Origin: Hyalangium versicolor
Lineage (GTDB): Bacteria; Myxococcota; Myxococcia; Myxococcales; Myxococcaceae
Reading direction: 5' to 3'
DNA length: 64,000 bases
Assembly (NCBI RefSeq): GCF_020103695.1
Contig: NZ_JAHXBF010000010.1
Coordinates: 1-64,000 of the forward strand
Positions 16,986-25,706 of this stretch are shown here, in pieces. Position numbers and translations under genes: made by a program. Numbering within the stretch: position 1 is the first letter of the stretch; each line of letters begins with the position of its first letter. Below the pieces are notes generated by a model. It was given only the letters and a program-made list of their open reading frames with translations. It was not told the origin of the DNA and did no database searches.

Positions 16986-18892
16986 GGCGGGGACTCCAGA
17001 TGCGCCGCGGGAAACACACACCGTAACAGAGCGCCTCGCCCCGGAGGGCTCTCGGCGTGCAAGTGGCCGCCGTGCGCCTCGACGATGGAGCGGCTGATGG
17101 AGAGCCCCATGCCCAGCCCGTGCTCCTTGGTGGAGTAGAAGGGCTCGAAGACGAGGGTCAGCTGGGAAGGCGCGATCCCCTCTCCCGAGTCCTGCACGCT
17201 CAGCTCCACCTGCCCAGGGCCTGGCGAGGCGGTGCGGATCTGGATCTGGCGCTTGCCCGCGGGGACACTGGCCATGGCATCCATGGCGTTGATGAGCAGG
17301 TTGAGCACCACCTGTTGGAGCTGGATTCCGTCCCCCTGGACGGCGGGCAGCGACGAGGCCAGCACCAGGCGCAGAGTCGCGCCGCGCAGTTGCATGTCGT
17401 TGGCCAGCAGGCGCGCCACCTCGCGCACCAGGTCATTGAGGGAGTGGAACTCCTGCCGGGGCTCGCCCCGCTTGAGCAGACCGCGCATGCGGTGGATGAC
17501 CTCGCCCGCGCGTTTGTCGTCGGAGATGATGTCCCCAAGAGCCTCGCGCACCTCGCCCAGTTCCGGGGGGGTGGCGTTCAGCAGGCGGCGTGCGGCCTGG
17601 GCGTTGCTGAGGATGGCGGCCAGGGGCTGGTTGAGCTCGTGTGCCAGCGAGGCCGCCAGCTCGCCCAGGGCGGCCACCCGGCCCACGTGGGCAAGCTGAG
17701 CCAGGGTGCGGCGTGCCTCCATCTCCGCGAGCTTCTCCAGGCGTTGGCGCTCCAGGAGCTCGGCCTGGGCACGCATGCGGCGGCGGCGCTCCACCACGAG
17801 CCCCCCAGCCACCAGGGCCTGTACGGCGCTGATCGCCAAGGCGCCCAGGACATACCAGCGGTAGCTCTCCCAGAGCGTGGGCTCATTGAAGGCGAGCCGT
17901 ACCCCCGGAGGCACCCGGTCTCGGGGGATCTCCCAGCGCCGCAGCGCGCGGGCATCGACCGCCAGCGTGCTCACGGGGGCCGGCTTCAGGGGAGCGAGGA
18001 ATTCCCCCTGCTCTCCGCGCAACACGCGGGCGGTGAGCATGCCCAGTTGCCGGCCCACGGCCTCGTAGCTGACGAGCGCTCCGCCGACAACCCCCCCACC
18101 CAGGACGGTGTCGTGCAGGGCGAAGATGGGCCGATTGCAGGCGGCCAGCAGCAGGCCCGCCACCTCGCGCGGTACGAAAGGCCTTCCGGTGGTATCGGTG
18201 AGGAAGGTGGATGTGAGGACGGCGGTCTCGTCCGGCAGGGTCCTCGCGCGCTCGAGCATCTCGGCCAGCGGCAGGCCGCTCAGGTCGATGAGCTCCAGCC
18301 CTCGCTGCTCCAGCAGGGGCCGCACCTCTCGCAGGATCCGCTCCTGCTGCTCGCGCTCCCAGGGGCTGGAGCCGTTGATGAGTGCCAGCCGCCGTGTGCC
18401 GGGCAGCAGTTGCAAGGCCAGCTCCGCGGTGGCTCGCATGTCGTAGTGCAGCCAGAGCCCCGCTACCTGCTCCGGGCGAGGTTGTTGATCCCAGAGCCGC
18501 TCTTCTTCGGACAGGATGATCACCGGGACGTCAGGCCACAGCGCCTGGCGCAGTTGCAGGGTCACCTGGATGGCGTCGGTGCGCATGGTGATGAGGGCAT
18601 CTGGCCGACGATCCCGGTACTTGGCCAGATACCAGGTGTGAAGGGCGCGTGTGTATTCAGGCCCGCGGGCCCAGCCCAGATCCAGGCTCTCGACATCCAG
18701 TGTGATGGGACCGTCCTGGGCCTCCCACAAGGAGGAGCGGAGACTGGCGACAAGCATCGCCATGGCGGGCAGCGCCATGTCCTCGGGGGCGAGCAGGAGC
18801 ACGGACTTTCCAGCCGGACGCGCCTCCTGGGCCACTGCAGGGGGAGTCAGCAACACTGCGAGGCAGAAGAGGACGACCGAGCGCCAGGGCAT
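16982..18892 (-). CDS. membrane histidine kinase with ABC-substrate-binding-like sensor
   Basis: A 636-residue sensor kinase. A signal/anchor (MPWRSVVLFCLAVLL) is followed by a large extracytoplasmic region (about 30-325) resembling ABC sugar/peptide-binding proteins (PDALITMRTDAIQVTL, GGGVVGGALVSYEAVG), a transmembrane helix near 345-365, a coiled linker, and the kinase core: LAHELNQPLAAI with His418, N box LINAMDAMA, G boxes DSGEGI and GLGMGLSI. It is the partner of the FixJ regulator, with which it overlaps by four bases. I prefer ATG 18892, preceded by AAGGG, over ATG 18916, which has no ribosome site. The ligand is not evident. Confidence 0.92.
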   Translation of the reverse strand: MPWRSVVLFCLAVLLTPPAVAQEARPAGKSVLLLAPEDMALPAMAMLVASLRSSLWEAQDGPITLDVESLDLGWARGPEYTRALHTWYLAKYRDRRPDALITMRTDAIQVTLQLRQALWPDVPVIILSEEERLWDQQPRPEQVAGLWLHYDMRATAELALQLLPGTRRLALINGSSPWEREQQERILREVRPLLEQRGLELIDLSGLPLAEMLERARTLPDETAVLTSTFLTDTTGRPFVPREVAGLLLAACNRPIFALHDTVLGGGVVGGALVSYEAVGRQLGMLTARVLRGEQGEFLAPLKPAPVSTLAVDARALRRWEIPRDRVPPGVRLAFNEPTLWESYRWYVLGALAISAVQALVAGGLVVERRRRMRAQAELLERQRLEKLAEMEARRTLAQLAHVGRVAALGELAASLAHELNQPLAAILSNAQAARRLLNATPPELGEVREALGDIISDDKRAGEVIHRMRGLLKRGEPRQEFHSLNDLVREVARLLANDMQLRGATLRLVLASSLPAVQGDGIQLQQVVLNLLINAMDAMASVPAGKRQIQIRTASPGPGQVELSVQDSGEGIAPSQLTLVFEPFYSTKEHGLGMGLSISRSIVEAHGGHLHAESPPGRGALLRCVFPAAHLESPP

Positions 18893-19218
18893 GAGGGACA
18901 CTGACCCTTGCAGCATCGACCGAAAAAGAAAACCCTACCTGGGGACTGCCCACCCAGCCTGGGAGGCAGGCTCCAGCACGGGGGGCCCCTCAGAGCGGGC
19001 CAGGATGGGTCAGGGGAGGGCACCTCTACGAGGCAGAGCTCGATCAGCACCCCAGATCCTGAGCACCTGTAGAACCTCCAGGCGACGCTGGATTTCGAGC
19101 GCCGAGGCGTCTCGCTGGCCCCACGCGTGTCCAGAGTGCGAGCTGCCTCGCGCTGGAATCACAAATGCCGTGTCGTGACTCAACCCAAAGGAAGAAGTGT
19201 GAATTGTAGCTCCACCGT

Positions 19219-19466
19219 TTGCCGCTCGGCGCGCCGGCCCCTGCCAGGCCAAGCACATACACACCCGACCAAGCGGCGGTGGCTCCGGCCGTGAAGATCC
19301 TCGTCATCATCGGCACGCTGCTCGCGCCGCTGCTGGGAATCATCCTGGGCGCCATCTACATGGCTGATGCGTCCCCAGAGAAAAGGCTGTGGGGCGCCTG
19401 TGGCTCATCGTCGGGACCTCCGCAGCAGGCCTGTACATGCTCTGCATGGCCGCCGCTGGAGCATGA
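19219..19466 (+). pseudogene. frameshifted small two-helix membrane protein
   Basis: Two adjoining frames together encode a small membrane protein. The first frame reads YTPDQAAV then VKILVIIGTLLAPLLGIILG and AIYMADASPEK; the second continues KAVGRLWLIVGTSAAGLYML and CMAAAGA before a TGA at 19464-19466. The junction is the A4 run at 19381-19384: one extra A would restore a single frame, with a basic loop between two helices. The N-terminus lacks an ATG (an in-frame TAG lies at 19207), so the gene looks decayed at both places, unless the missing A is a sequencing error. Similar 80-90 residue proteins with a Pro/Tyr-rich N-terminus are common in myxobacteria. Confidence 0.55.
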
Positions 19467-19468
19467 CC

Positions 19469-21448
19469 ATGGCGGGCACGAAAGTCCTCACTGTCAATGC
19501 GGTACGCCTCAGTCCGGAGACCATCCAAGCCTTCGAGGCCGCCTGTGGCACTGCCTTGAGAAGCGGTGATTATTGGTACGACCCGCTCGCTGGCCACTGG
19601 GGGGAATGGGGAGCCCCCCCCTTCCCTCGGCCACTCGCCCCCGGGCTGAGCCTGGGCGGCCCCCTGCCCTTCAACGCCTCGGGAGGGCAGACCGCTGTCG
19701 TAGTCAACGGGCGGGCGCTCCACCCCACCGAGATCATGCAGCTCATCGCCAGGTACGGCTCCCCCCCAGTCCCTGGGAGCTACTGGCTGAACGCCAGTGG
19801 GGACGTCTTCGCGCAGAATGGGCTGTTCCTGTTCAACGTCCAGGGGACGCCCCAGCGCGCGCCCGCTCCCGTGATGGCGACGGGCATCGACCCGGAGCAA
19901 GGCGCCCTCGTGCGGGGGATGGATGAGCTGATGAGACTGCTCCGCGAGCGCGGAGAGGAGGGACAGCTGAACCCGGATCGCCAGGAGGTGCTCGCGTCCG
20001 TAGTCAAGGAGGCCCAGCACAGACTCCTCTCCCGGTCCACTGATCCCAAGGCCACCCTGCGGCACATGCGCACGCTGATCGAGCGTGTCTCCGCATTGGA
20101 CCAGCACAGCCATCCGGCCCGCCCACTCCCCACAGGCTCACGCGCCGAGCATCTCTCCGCTATCGCGGCAGAGCTCAGGCGCAATCTAACCGTGGAGTTG
20201 GTGGATGCCCGTGCTTCGCTCGAGGACAAGCAGGCGCTAACAAACCTCTATGAGCGCGTAGCCCATGCCGACTCGGAGCTCCACGAGCCACGCATGATCA
20301 ATGATCGCACAGCTCTCGCCTACGAGCGCGAGAAGCTCCGACAGCTCGCCTTGGACGTACGCACGTACTCACTGCGGACCCACCTCATGATCGCGGAGCC
20401 CTTCTGGGACTTTCCTCCGAAACCAAGGGATCCCAACACGGTGTGCTTCTCGGGGGGAGAGGATGTGCTCCGGCTGATCCAACCGGCCTGCGCCGAGCGT
20501 GGGCTGAAGTTCTCCTCCTCTGCCAGCAACCAGGACTCCGGCCAGGGGCGATGGAATCAGCTCTGTATCAGCAATATCGCCATCTTTGATCTGACGGTGC
20601 GACCAGGGCCGGAGCTGGCTGCGGTCTGCTACGAACTCGGACTGGCGTTCGCCCTGGGCCGCCCTGCTCTCATCGTGGCCACGCTTGGGCAGCGGCTTCC
20701 CTTCGATGTCGATGTCCCTCCTGTTGAGCTGCGAGGAGATGGTGGGGACACTCACCGTCTGGGCGAGGCGCTGGATGAGGTGCTCTACAGCCAGCAGCGC
20801 AACGTCGGACGGAGTGCCCTCCGCGAGACCGTGAACTACGCACTGCGACGGTTCGGCCAGGGACGTGGCGACTGGCGGACACTGGGAGGGCTGCGAGCGC
20901 TAGGCGAGCAGCCAAACCCAGGGGGCCTGGAAGCCCGCGGCATCCTGGAAACGGTCCTGGAGCACTCCCGCGCTGGGACGCTCCGGCTCATCCACCCCTC
21001 CTGGGTAGGACACTATCCCGCGCCCGGTGAGCACCGCTGCTTCCATGTCATGCCCTTTCGCGAGCGCTGGTCCGCCGAAGCCATGGTGATCACCGAGCAG
21101 GAGTGCCAACAGAGTGGCGTCCGCTACATCCGCGGCGATCGCGTTCAGGATCCGCGCATCAACCACTCCATCTGGGAAGAGATCTGCCGGGCCTCGCACT
21201 TGGTCGTGGATCTGACGGGCTACAACGCCAACGTGGCGCTGGAGCTGGGGCTGGCTGACACGCTGGGCCGCCACACCCTCATCGTGGGGCAGGGCGATAC
21301 CGTGGAGCGACTCTTCCCTGCCCTGGCCAAGAGGCGCGTGCACCCCTACTCCCTCGCAACCGAGGGCGCGCAGCTCCGGGAGCTGCTGGCTACGTTCCTC
21401 AGCCCGAACTCACCCGAGAGCCTGGAGGTACCGCTGGGGCTCGAATGA
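19469..21448 (+). CDS. protein with novel N-domain and two deoxyribosyltransferase/TIR-like domains
   Basis: A 659-residue cytoplasmic protein. Residues about 5-115 form a domain (VNAVRLSPE, DYWYDPLAGHWGEWG, LSLGGPL, VVVNGRALHPTE, GSYWLNASGD) that recurs in the next gene. A helical middle (about 140-290) follows. Two Rossmann-like domains come next: about 305-435 (MIAEPFWDFPP, NIAIFDLTVRPGPELAAVCY, ELGLAFALGRPALIV) and about 525-650 (CFHVMPFRERW, RASHLVVDLTGYNANVALEL, GLADTLGRHTLIV). These resemble nucleoside 2-deoxyribosyltransferase/TIR-like folds that detect or cleave nucleotides, with Glu in PELAAVCYELG and NVALELG as possible catalytic residues. Start ATG 19469 has GGAG seven bases upstream; ATG 19463 is too close. 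The fold assignment is by pattern only. Confidence 0.72.
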   Translation: MAGTKVLTVNAVRLSPETIQAFEAACGTALRSGDYWYDPLAGHWGEWGAPPFPRPLAPGLSLGGPLPFNASGGQTAVVVNGRALHPTEIMQLIARYGSPPVPGSYWLNASGDVFAQNGLFLFNVQGTPQRAPAPVMATGIDPEQGALVRGMDELMRLLRERGEEGQLNPDRQEVLASVVKEAQHRLLSRSTDPKATLRHMRTLIERVSALDQHSHPARPLPTGSRAEHLSAIAAELRRNLTVELVDARASLEDKQALTNLYERVAHADSELHEPRMINDRTALAYEREKLRQLALDVRTYSLRTHLMIAEPFWDFPPKPRDPNTVCFSGGEDVLRLIQPACAERGLKFSSSASNQDSGQGRWNQLCISNIAIFDLTVRPGPELAAVCYELGLAFALGRPALIVATLGQRLPFDVDVPPVELRGDGGDTHRLGEALDEVLYSQQRNVGRSALRETVNYALRRFGQGRGDWRTLGGLRALGEQPNPGGLEARGILETVLEHSRAGTLRLIHPSWVGHYPAPGEHRCFHVMPFRERWSAEAMVITEQECQQSGVRYIRGDRVQDPRINHSIWEEICRASHLVVDLTGYNANVALELGLADTLGRHTLIVGQGDTVERLFPALAKRRVHPYSLATEGAQLRELLATFLSPNSPESLEVPLGLE

Positions 21449-21553
21449 GTGCCGCATCGGGGGGGGCTGGGCTCGCGTCACATCCCGCCCAGGGCAACTC
21501 CTTCCATGGGGAAGTACGTCCTCGCACTGGAACCTCTCGCCAAGGAGAGCCAC

Positions 21554-22438
21554 ATGCCTCGTCATCGCGCAGAAGCACTCTGGAACCTCCCGTGGGAGGC
21601 AGGTCTGGCCATCTGTCGGGTGGTCGCTCGACAATTGGGGTGGCGGCTCACGAGCGAAAGCTCGACGTGGGTGGCCTTCGTGGAGGAGCGCCGGAATGTG
21701 TCATTGACTGCCCCGGTCACGGTCACCGTCATGTGCTTCAGCACGGGGCCCATGTCCACGCGGCTTGTCCTCGAGGTCTCCAGCTTTGGTCCGCTCCAGT
21801 CTAGCCGTGTGAAGCAGCAGGCGGACATGGTGGGCCAGCTTCTCGAGCAGAACGCCGCCCGGTTACCCGGGCTGAAGGCCACATCGCGTGGCCAGGTTCC
21901 GCTGCCTCAGGAGCCCTGCTCCCGGCAGTTCGCCGTCAACAGGGTGCGCTTGAGCGACGCCCAGTTGCAGGCGTTGGAGAGCACCTACCACACACGCTTC
22001 CAGGATGGCCGCTACTGGTACGACCACTCTTCGGGAGCATGGGGAGTTGAAGGAGGGCCGGGAGTCGGAGTCATCCCCGCTGAGCTCCCGATCGGCGGGC
22101 CGCTGCGCGCGGATGCATCGAACGGAGATACCGGTTTCTTCGTCAATGGCCGTGAGCTGCACTCAGCAGATGTCGCAGGCCTCCAGCGCTTCTGGCCAGC
22201 GGTGTTCCCAGGACGCTACTGGGTCGACGCGCGGGGGAACTACGGCATTGAAGGCGGCCAAGTGCTCGGCAACCTGCAGGCGCTGGCGCAGGCGCGGGCC
22301 CAGGTGCAGGCCATGCAGCTGACAGGCGGCGGCGGACCGTGGAGTGTCTTTTCGGGCGGTACGACCGTCGGAGGAGACGGCCAGGGCTTCACCTACGCTT
22401 CGGTCCCCGGCTCCTCCAACATGTGGTTCAGTGGCTAG
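21554..22438 (+). CDS. uncharacterised protein sharing the novel domain of the upstream gene
   Basis: A 294-residue protein in two parts. Residues about 1-105 form an alpha/beta domain (LWNLPWEAGLAICRVVARQL, VTVTVMCFSTGP, RLVLEVSSFGP) that I cannot name. Residues about 125-255 repeat the N-terminal domain of the previous protein: VNRVRLSDAQ, RYWYDHSSGAWGVEGG, LPIGGPLRADAS, FFVNGRELHSADV, GRYWVDARGNYGIEGG. The tail is Gly/Ser-rich (SVFSGGTTVGGDGQGF). No signal peptide is seen. AAGGAG seven bases before ATG 21554 fixes the start over ATG 21506. The shared domain and the 105-base spacing argue that both proteins act together. Confidence 0.72.
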   Translation: MPRHRAEALWNLPWEAGLAICRVVARQLGWRLTSESSTWVAFVEERRNVSLTAPVTVTVMCFSTGPMSTRLVLEVSSFGPLQSSRVKQQADMVGQLLEQNAARLPGLKATSRGQVPLPQEPCSRQFAVNRVRLSDAQLQALESTYHTRFQDGRYWYDHSSGAWGVEGGPGVGVIPAELPIGGPLRADASNGDTGFFVNGRELHSADVAGLQRFWPAVFPGRYWVDARGNYGIEGGQVLGNLQALAQARAQVQAMQLTGGGGPWSVFSGGTTVGGDGQGFTYASVPGSSNMWFSG

Positions 22439-22594
22439 GAGCTTGTCGGCGAATCAGCTTGGGTGAAGAGAGCGCGTGGCAGACTCCCAGGAGCCCCTGT
22501 TGGAACAGGTGGGAAACACGCGTGGCATTCACAGCCTCCCATGCCCATACATAGAAGAGGGTGTGACTTTCGACGGGCACATGGGGATTCCAAG

Positions 22595-25012
22595 ATGGAG
22601 GCACTGTCTTTGGGAGAGGCTTTGCTGCGCTTCGCGGCGGATGCAGTCGTCCCGCTCGTGGAGGGTGCTGTCGCGGCGCTGAGCCTGGGCATTCCGGGAT
22701 TGGGAATCGTCGCTTCGCGCGCCATCGGCTATTTCGGCCCCATCATCGTCAAGCGATGGATGGACTGGGGCAGGAACCGGTCGGACAAGGAATGGGACGA
22801 TGCTTTCGTGGACTTGTCAGCCCTTCCTCCTTCTAGAGCGAACACTGTCGCTGGGGACATCCTCAAGCGTGAGGTTCCGGGCGCCTCGGAAGGGGACAAG
22901 CGCTTGGTCCTGGGATACCTGAGCGCCATTCCCTCCTGCGTCAGCCATTCCCTGCAGCCCGAAGCGAGAACGGGGCGTCTGACCCTTCCCCCGGTTCCCT
23001 CAGCTGAGCGCCTGCAACAACTCCTGGCTGTGCTCCCCATCGATCCGCTCCCTTTCATCGCGCCCTGCCCGTTTCCCGGGACGCCCTACTCACTGGAGGA
23101 ATTGGTAGGAGTTGGCGGCTTCGGAGCTGTGTACCGGGCGACGCTCTCCGCCGAGCAGTATCTCCCGCGGGCAATCAAGGTGTGCCTCAACCCCTCCATG
23201 CGTTCGAGCCTGGAGCACGAGCGAGCGCTCCTCGACCGGTTGAGCACGGAGGGACGTCAGGGATGGCCGCTTGGCGTGGTGAGGCTCTATGGGTATGAGT
23301 TGTCCGCGGCGCATCCTTTCCTTGTTTACGAGTTCGTCCGGGGAAGCAACCTGGGCCGACTGGTCGCCTGGCACAGGCGCCAGCACGGGAGACCCCAGTC
23401 CCCCAGCCGTATCCTCGACATCATCCGGCAGCTCACCGAGGCCTTGGCCAGCGTGCATGCCCGGAATTTCGTCCACCGAGACCTGAAACCCGCCAACATC
23501 CTCGTGGACGAGTCCGGCACCGTCCGCATCACCGACTTCGGCATTGGCGGAGTGGTGACGGGCGAGGAGACCCGGACCCGGTCACTCCAGACCCTGACTG
23601 TGGCTGGCAGCCGCATGCTGGAAGAGGCCACCCTGATTCGGGGCGCAGGCACTCCCCTCTATATGTCTCCTGAGCAATTCCGAGGGGAGTCGTCAGCGGC
23701 CCACCACGACATCTACAGTCTGGGGGTCATCTGGTACCAGATGCTCGCGGGCGACGTGCAACGTCCGATGTTTCCATGCTGGGCTGATGAGCTCGCGGAA
23801 GAATACCAAGCGCCCCGGGAGCACATCGAACTCATCCGGGCCTGCGTGGGCTACGCGAAGCGGCGCCCCAAGGACGGTGCGGCCTTTCTCCACCTTCTGC
23901 CGGCCGTGCGGTCCACCCCTGTGGCCGTTCCAAGCTCCGTCACCAGTCCTGACTCAGTGTCCGTCCCCACCCCGAAACCCCTCCGGCCCACGACCGCGTC
24001 CCCCCAACAGGTTGCCGTCAAGAGACTTCCGGATCCCGGCAAAGCGAAGCGCTTGCGTGCGCCTGTTCCTCCAGACCCGATGGGGGCCACCCACGTCTTC
24101 TCTGGGCACGAGGCGAAGGTGAACAGCGTTGCCATCTCCGCCGATGGGCGCCACCTCCTGTCCGGGGCCGATGATGGAAAAGTGCTGCTCTGGAAGGTAG
24201 GGCACGACAAACCCATCGCCTACCTCCAGGGACACCAGGCAGAGGTGACAAGTGTCGCGTTCTCACAGGACCTCCGGCATGCCATCTCTGGCAGCCGCGA
24301 CAGATCAGTCCGGTACTGGGACCTGGACGAACGGTACGAAGAGGTGTGGCAAATCAGGGCTATTTTCCAGGCGAGTGTCATAGGCGTCGCGTTCTACGCG
24401 GGTAACCTCATTGCCGTGGCCTGCGGCGACCTTTCGCTCTACTCCACTGGAACCCAGTTCCGACTGCTCGACCTGGAACATGGAACTGAGTTGGTGGGCC
24501 TGGATGGAGGCACCGCCATCTGCAGCATGGGCTTGTCGGAGTCCCTGCACCAGGCTCTCTTCGGGGAAGACAGAGGCATCCTCGAGGTCTGGGATCTCAA
24601 CGCTCCCCGGAGAAGGATCCGGGACCTCCAAGGGCACTCCGACAGGGTGACCTGCCTCTGGACTTCTCCCGACGGAAGGCATTGCCTTTCGGGGAGCGGC
24701 TCTCCCACCCGCAAACACTGGCCCCGGGACACGACGGTGCGCTACTGGGACCTGGCCGAGGGGCGAGAGCTCCGCTGCTTCCGCAAGCACTCCCAGACGG
24801 TCACGGGTGTGGCCCTGCTGTACGGCCAGCGAGCGGTGTCGACCAGTCGTGATGGAACAATGCGCGTCTGGAGCCTGTCGGACGGCGAGGAACTCCACCG
24901 CATTGATGTGTCGCCCGTCGCGCTCAACACCGCCACTATCTCGGCCGATGGGCACTTTCTCGCAGCCGGAGGAGAAGACGGAGTCGTGCGGCTCTGGCCG
25001 CTGCCAGGCTGA
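22595..25012 (+). CDS. Ser/Thr protein kinase with WD40 repeats
   Basis: An 805-residue kinase. The N-terminal 150 residues include a hydrophobic stretch (AALSLGIPGLGIVASRAIGY, about 25-50) that may associate with membrane. The kinase domain (about 165-430) is complete: VGVGGFGAVYRA, RAIKV, HRDLKPANIL, ITDFGIGG, GTPLYMSPEQF. A Pro/Ser-rich linker leads to WD40 repeats (about 505-805; FSGHEAKVNSVAISADGRHL, LQGHQAEVTSVAFSQDLRH, RYWDL) that likely form one propeller. ATG 22595 has GGGGA upstream; the longer ORF start at 22463 has none. It ends the three-gene plus-strand group beginning at 19469 and could regulate those proteins. Confidence 0.9.
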   Translation: MEALSLGEALLRFAADAVVPLVEGAVAALSLGIPGLGIVASRAIGYFGPIIVKRWMDWGRNRSDKEWDDAFVDLSALPPSRANTVAGDILKREVPGASEGDKRLVLGYLSAIPSCVSHSLQPEARTGRLTLPPVPSAERLQQLLAVLPIDPLPFIAPCPFPGTPYSLEELVGVGGFGAVYRATLSAEQYLPRAIKVCLNPSMRSSLEHERALLDRLSTEGRQGWPLGVVRLYGYELSAAHPFLVYEFVRGSNLGRLVAWHRRQHGRPQSPSRILDIIRQLTEALASVHARNFVHRDLKPANILVDESGTVRITDFGIGGVVTGEETRTRSLQTLTVAGSRMLEEATLIRGAGTPLYMSPEQFRGESSAAHHDIYSLGVIWYQMLAGDVQRPMFPCWADELAEEYQAPREHIELIRACVGYAKRRPKDGAAFLHLLPAVRSTPVAVPSSVTSPDSVSVPTPKPLRPTTASPQQVAVKRLPDPGKAKRLRAPVPPDPMGATHVFSGHEAKVNSVAISADGRHLLSGADDGKVLLWKVGHDKPIAYLQGHQAEVTSVAFSQDLRHAISGSRDRSVRYWDLDERYEEVWQIRAIFQASVIGVAFYAGNLIAVACGDLSLYSTGTQFRLLDLEHGTELVGLDGGTAICSMGLSESLHQALFGEDRGILEVWDLNAPRRRIRDLQGHSDRVTCLWTSPDGRHCLSGSGSPTRKHWPRDTTVRYWDLAEGRELRCFRKHSQTVTGVALLYGQRAVSTSRDGTMRVWSLSDGEELHRIDVSPVALNTATISADGHFLAAGGEDGVVRLWPLPG

Positions 25013-25183
25013 GGGCCCCGCGATCCGCGCGTCACGCCAAAGCTGAACGTAACCACCCGGAATGATTCGGCATCGATATCCCGCTGCGTCCCATGTAGTC
25101 CCGCCGAACCTGACCCTGGTCGCGATCGAGCGCGCGAAAACACCGCTCCGTAAGGGTCGGCCATTCATTATCGGTTCTTCACC

Positions 25184-25210
25184 CGGCGGAGCACTCAGAG
25201 TGCTCCGCCG
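25184..25210. terminator. perfect hairpin between convergent genes
   Basis: CGGCGGAGCACT and AGTGCTCCGCCG form a perfect 12-bp stem around a CAG loop. It lies between the converging kinase-WD40 gene and the Cys-rich lipoprotein gene. No T-run follows on either strand, so it may be a factor-assisted bidirectional terminator rather than a classical intrinsic one. Confidence 0.5.
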
Positions 25211-25247
25211 AGCGCACATCGGTTGAATCAGCCACTACGAGGTGCCG

Positions 25248-25601
25248 TTAAAAGCACCCCCCGCAGTTACCAGCAGAGCAGTTGTTGAAGTTCTGGCAGC
25301 ACAGCGCCGCGCAAAACGCGTAGAAGCCACCGCAGCTCCACGAATACACCAGACAGGCTTGGTAATCGTTGCTGCAATACTGACAGGTGTCCGCCCCTTT
25401 CACGGACGTTGACTCCTGTGCCTTCTGCGCAAGGAACGCTTCGAAGCACGCGCGGGCCTCTGCCTCATTGCGCGCGCCCGCGCAGGCCGAGGACTCGGCG
25501 CGCTCCTGCTGCGGCTCGGACTGACCCGGCTCCTCCGCGACACCACAAGCTGACGCGAGCGCTACGAGAACAGCCATCATCAGGGTGTTGAAGATCTTCA
25601 T
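25248..25601 (-). CDS. small Cys-rich lipoprotein
   Basis: A 117-residue lipoprotein precursor. The signal MKIFNTLMMAVLVALASAC ends in a lipobox (ASAC), followed by a Glu/Gln/Ser-rich spacer and an EAEARACFEAF helix. The last 48 residues carry ten Cys (TCQYC, ACLVYSWSCGG, AFCAALCCQN, NCSAGNCGGCF), probably disulfide-bonded. I know no family. Its ATG at 25601 is the first after the promoter region, with an AAAGG-type site. It could be a small envelope or secreted disulfide protein; a structured toxin-like or bacteriocin-like role is only a thought. Confidence 0.72.
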   Translation of the reverse strand: MKIFNTLMMAVLVALASACGVAEEPGQSEPQQERAESSACAGARNEAEARACFEAFLAQKAQESTSVKGADTCQYCSNDYQACLVYSWSCGGFYAFCAALCCQNFNNCSAGNCGGCF

Positions 25602-25706
25602 GGGCAATGCCTTTTCTTGCAGGGATGCAATGTGGACGAGACATACTGCAAGTAAAGAATGCCGCACGCTGAGTACACATTCAAGACGACCCAGGAAAAC
25701 AGGCAA

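Noticed and set aside
18917..18935. GAAAAAGAAAACCC tract resembling the tail of the ssrA terminator
   Set aside because: No hairpin precedes it on the minus strand, so it is not supported as a terminator.
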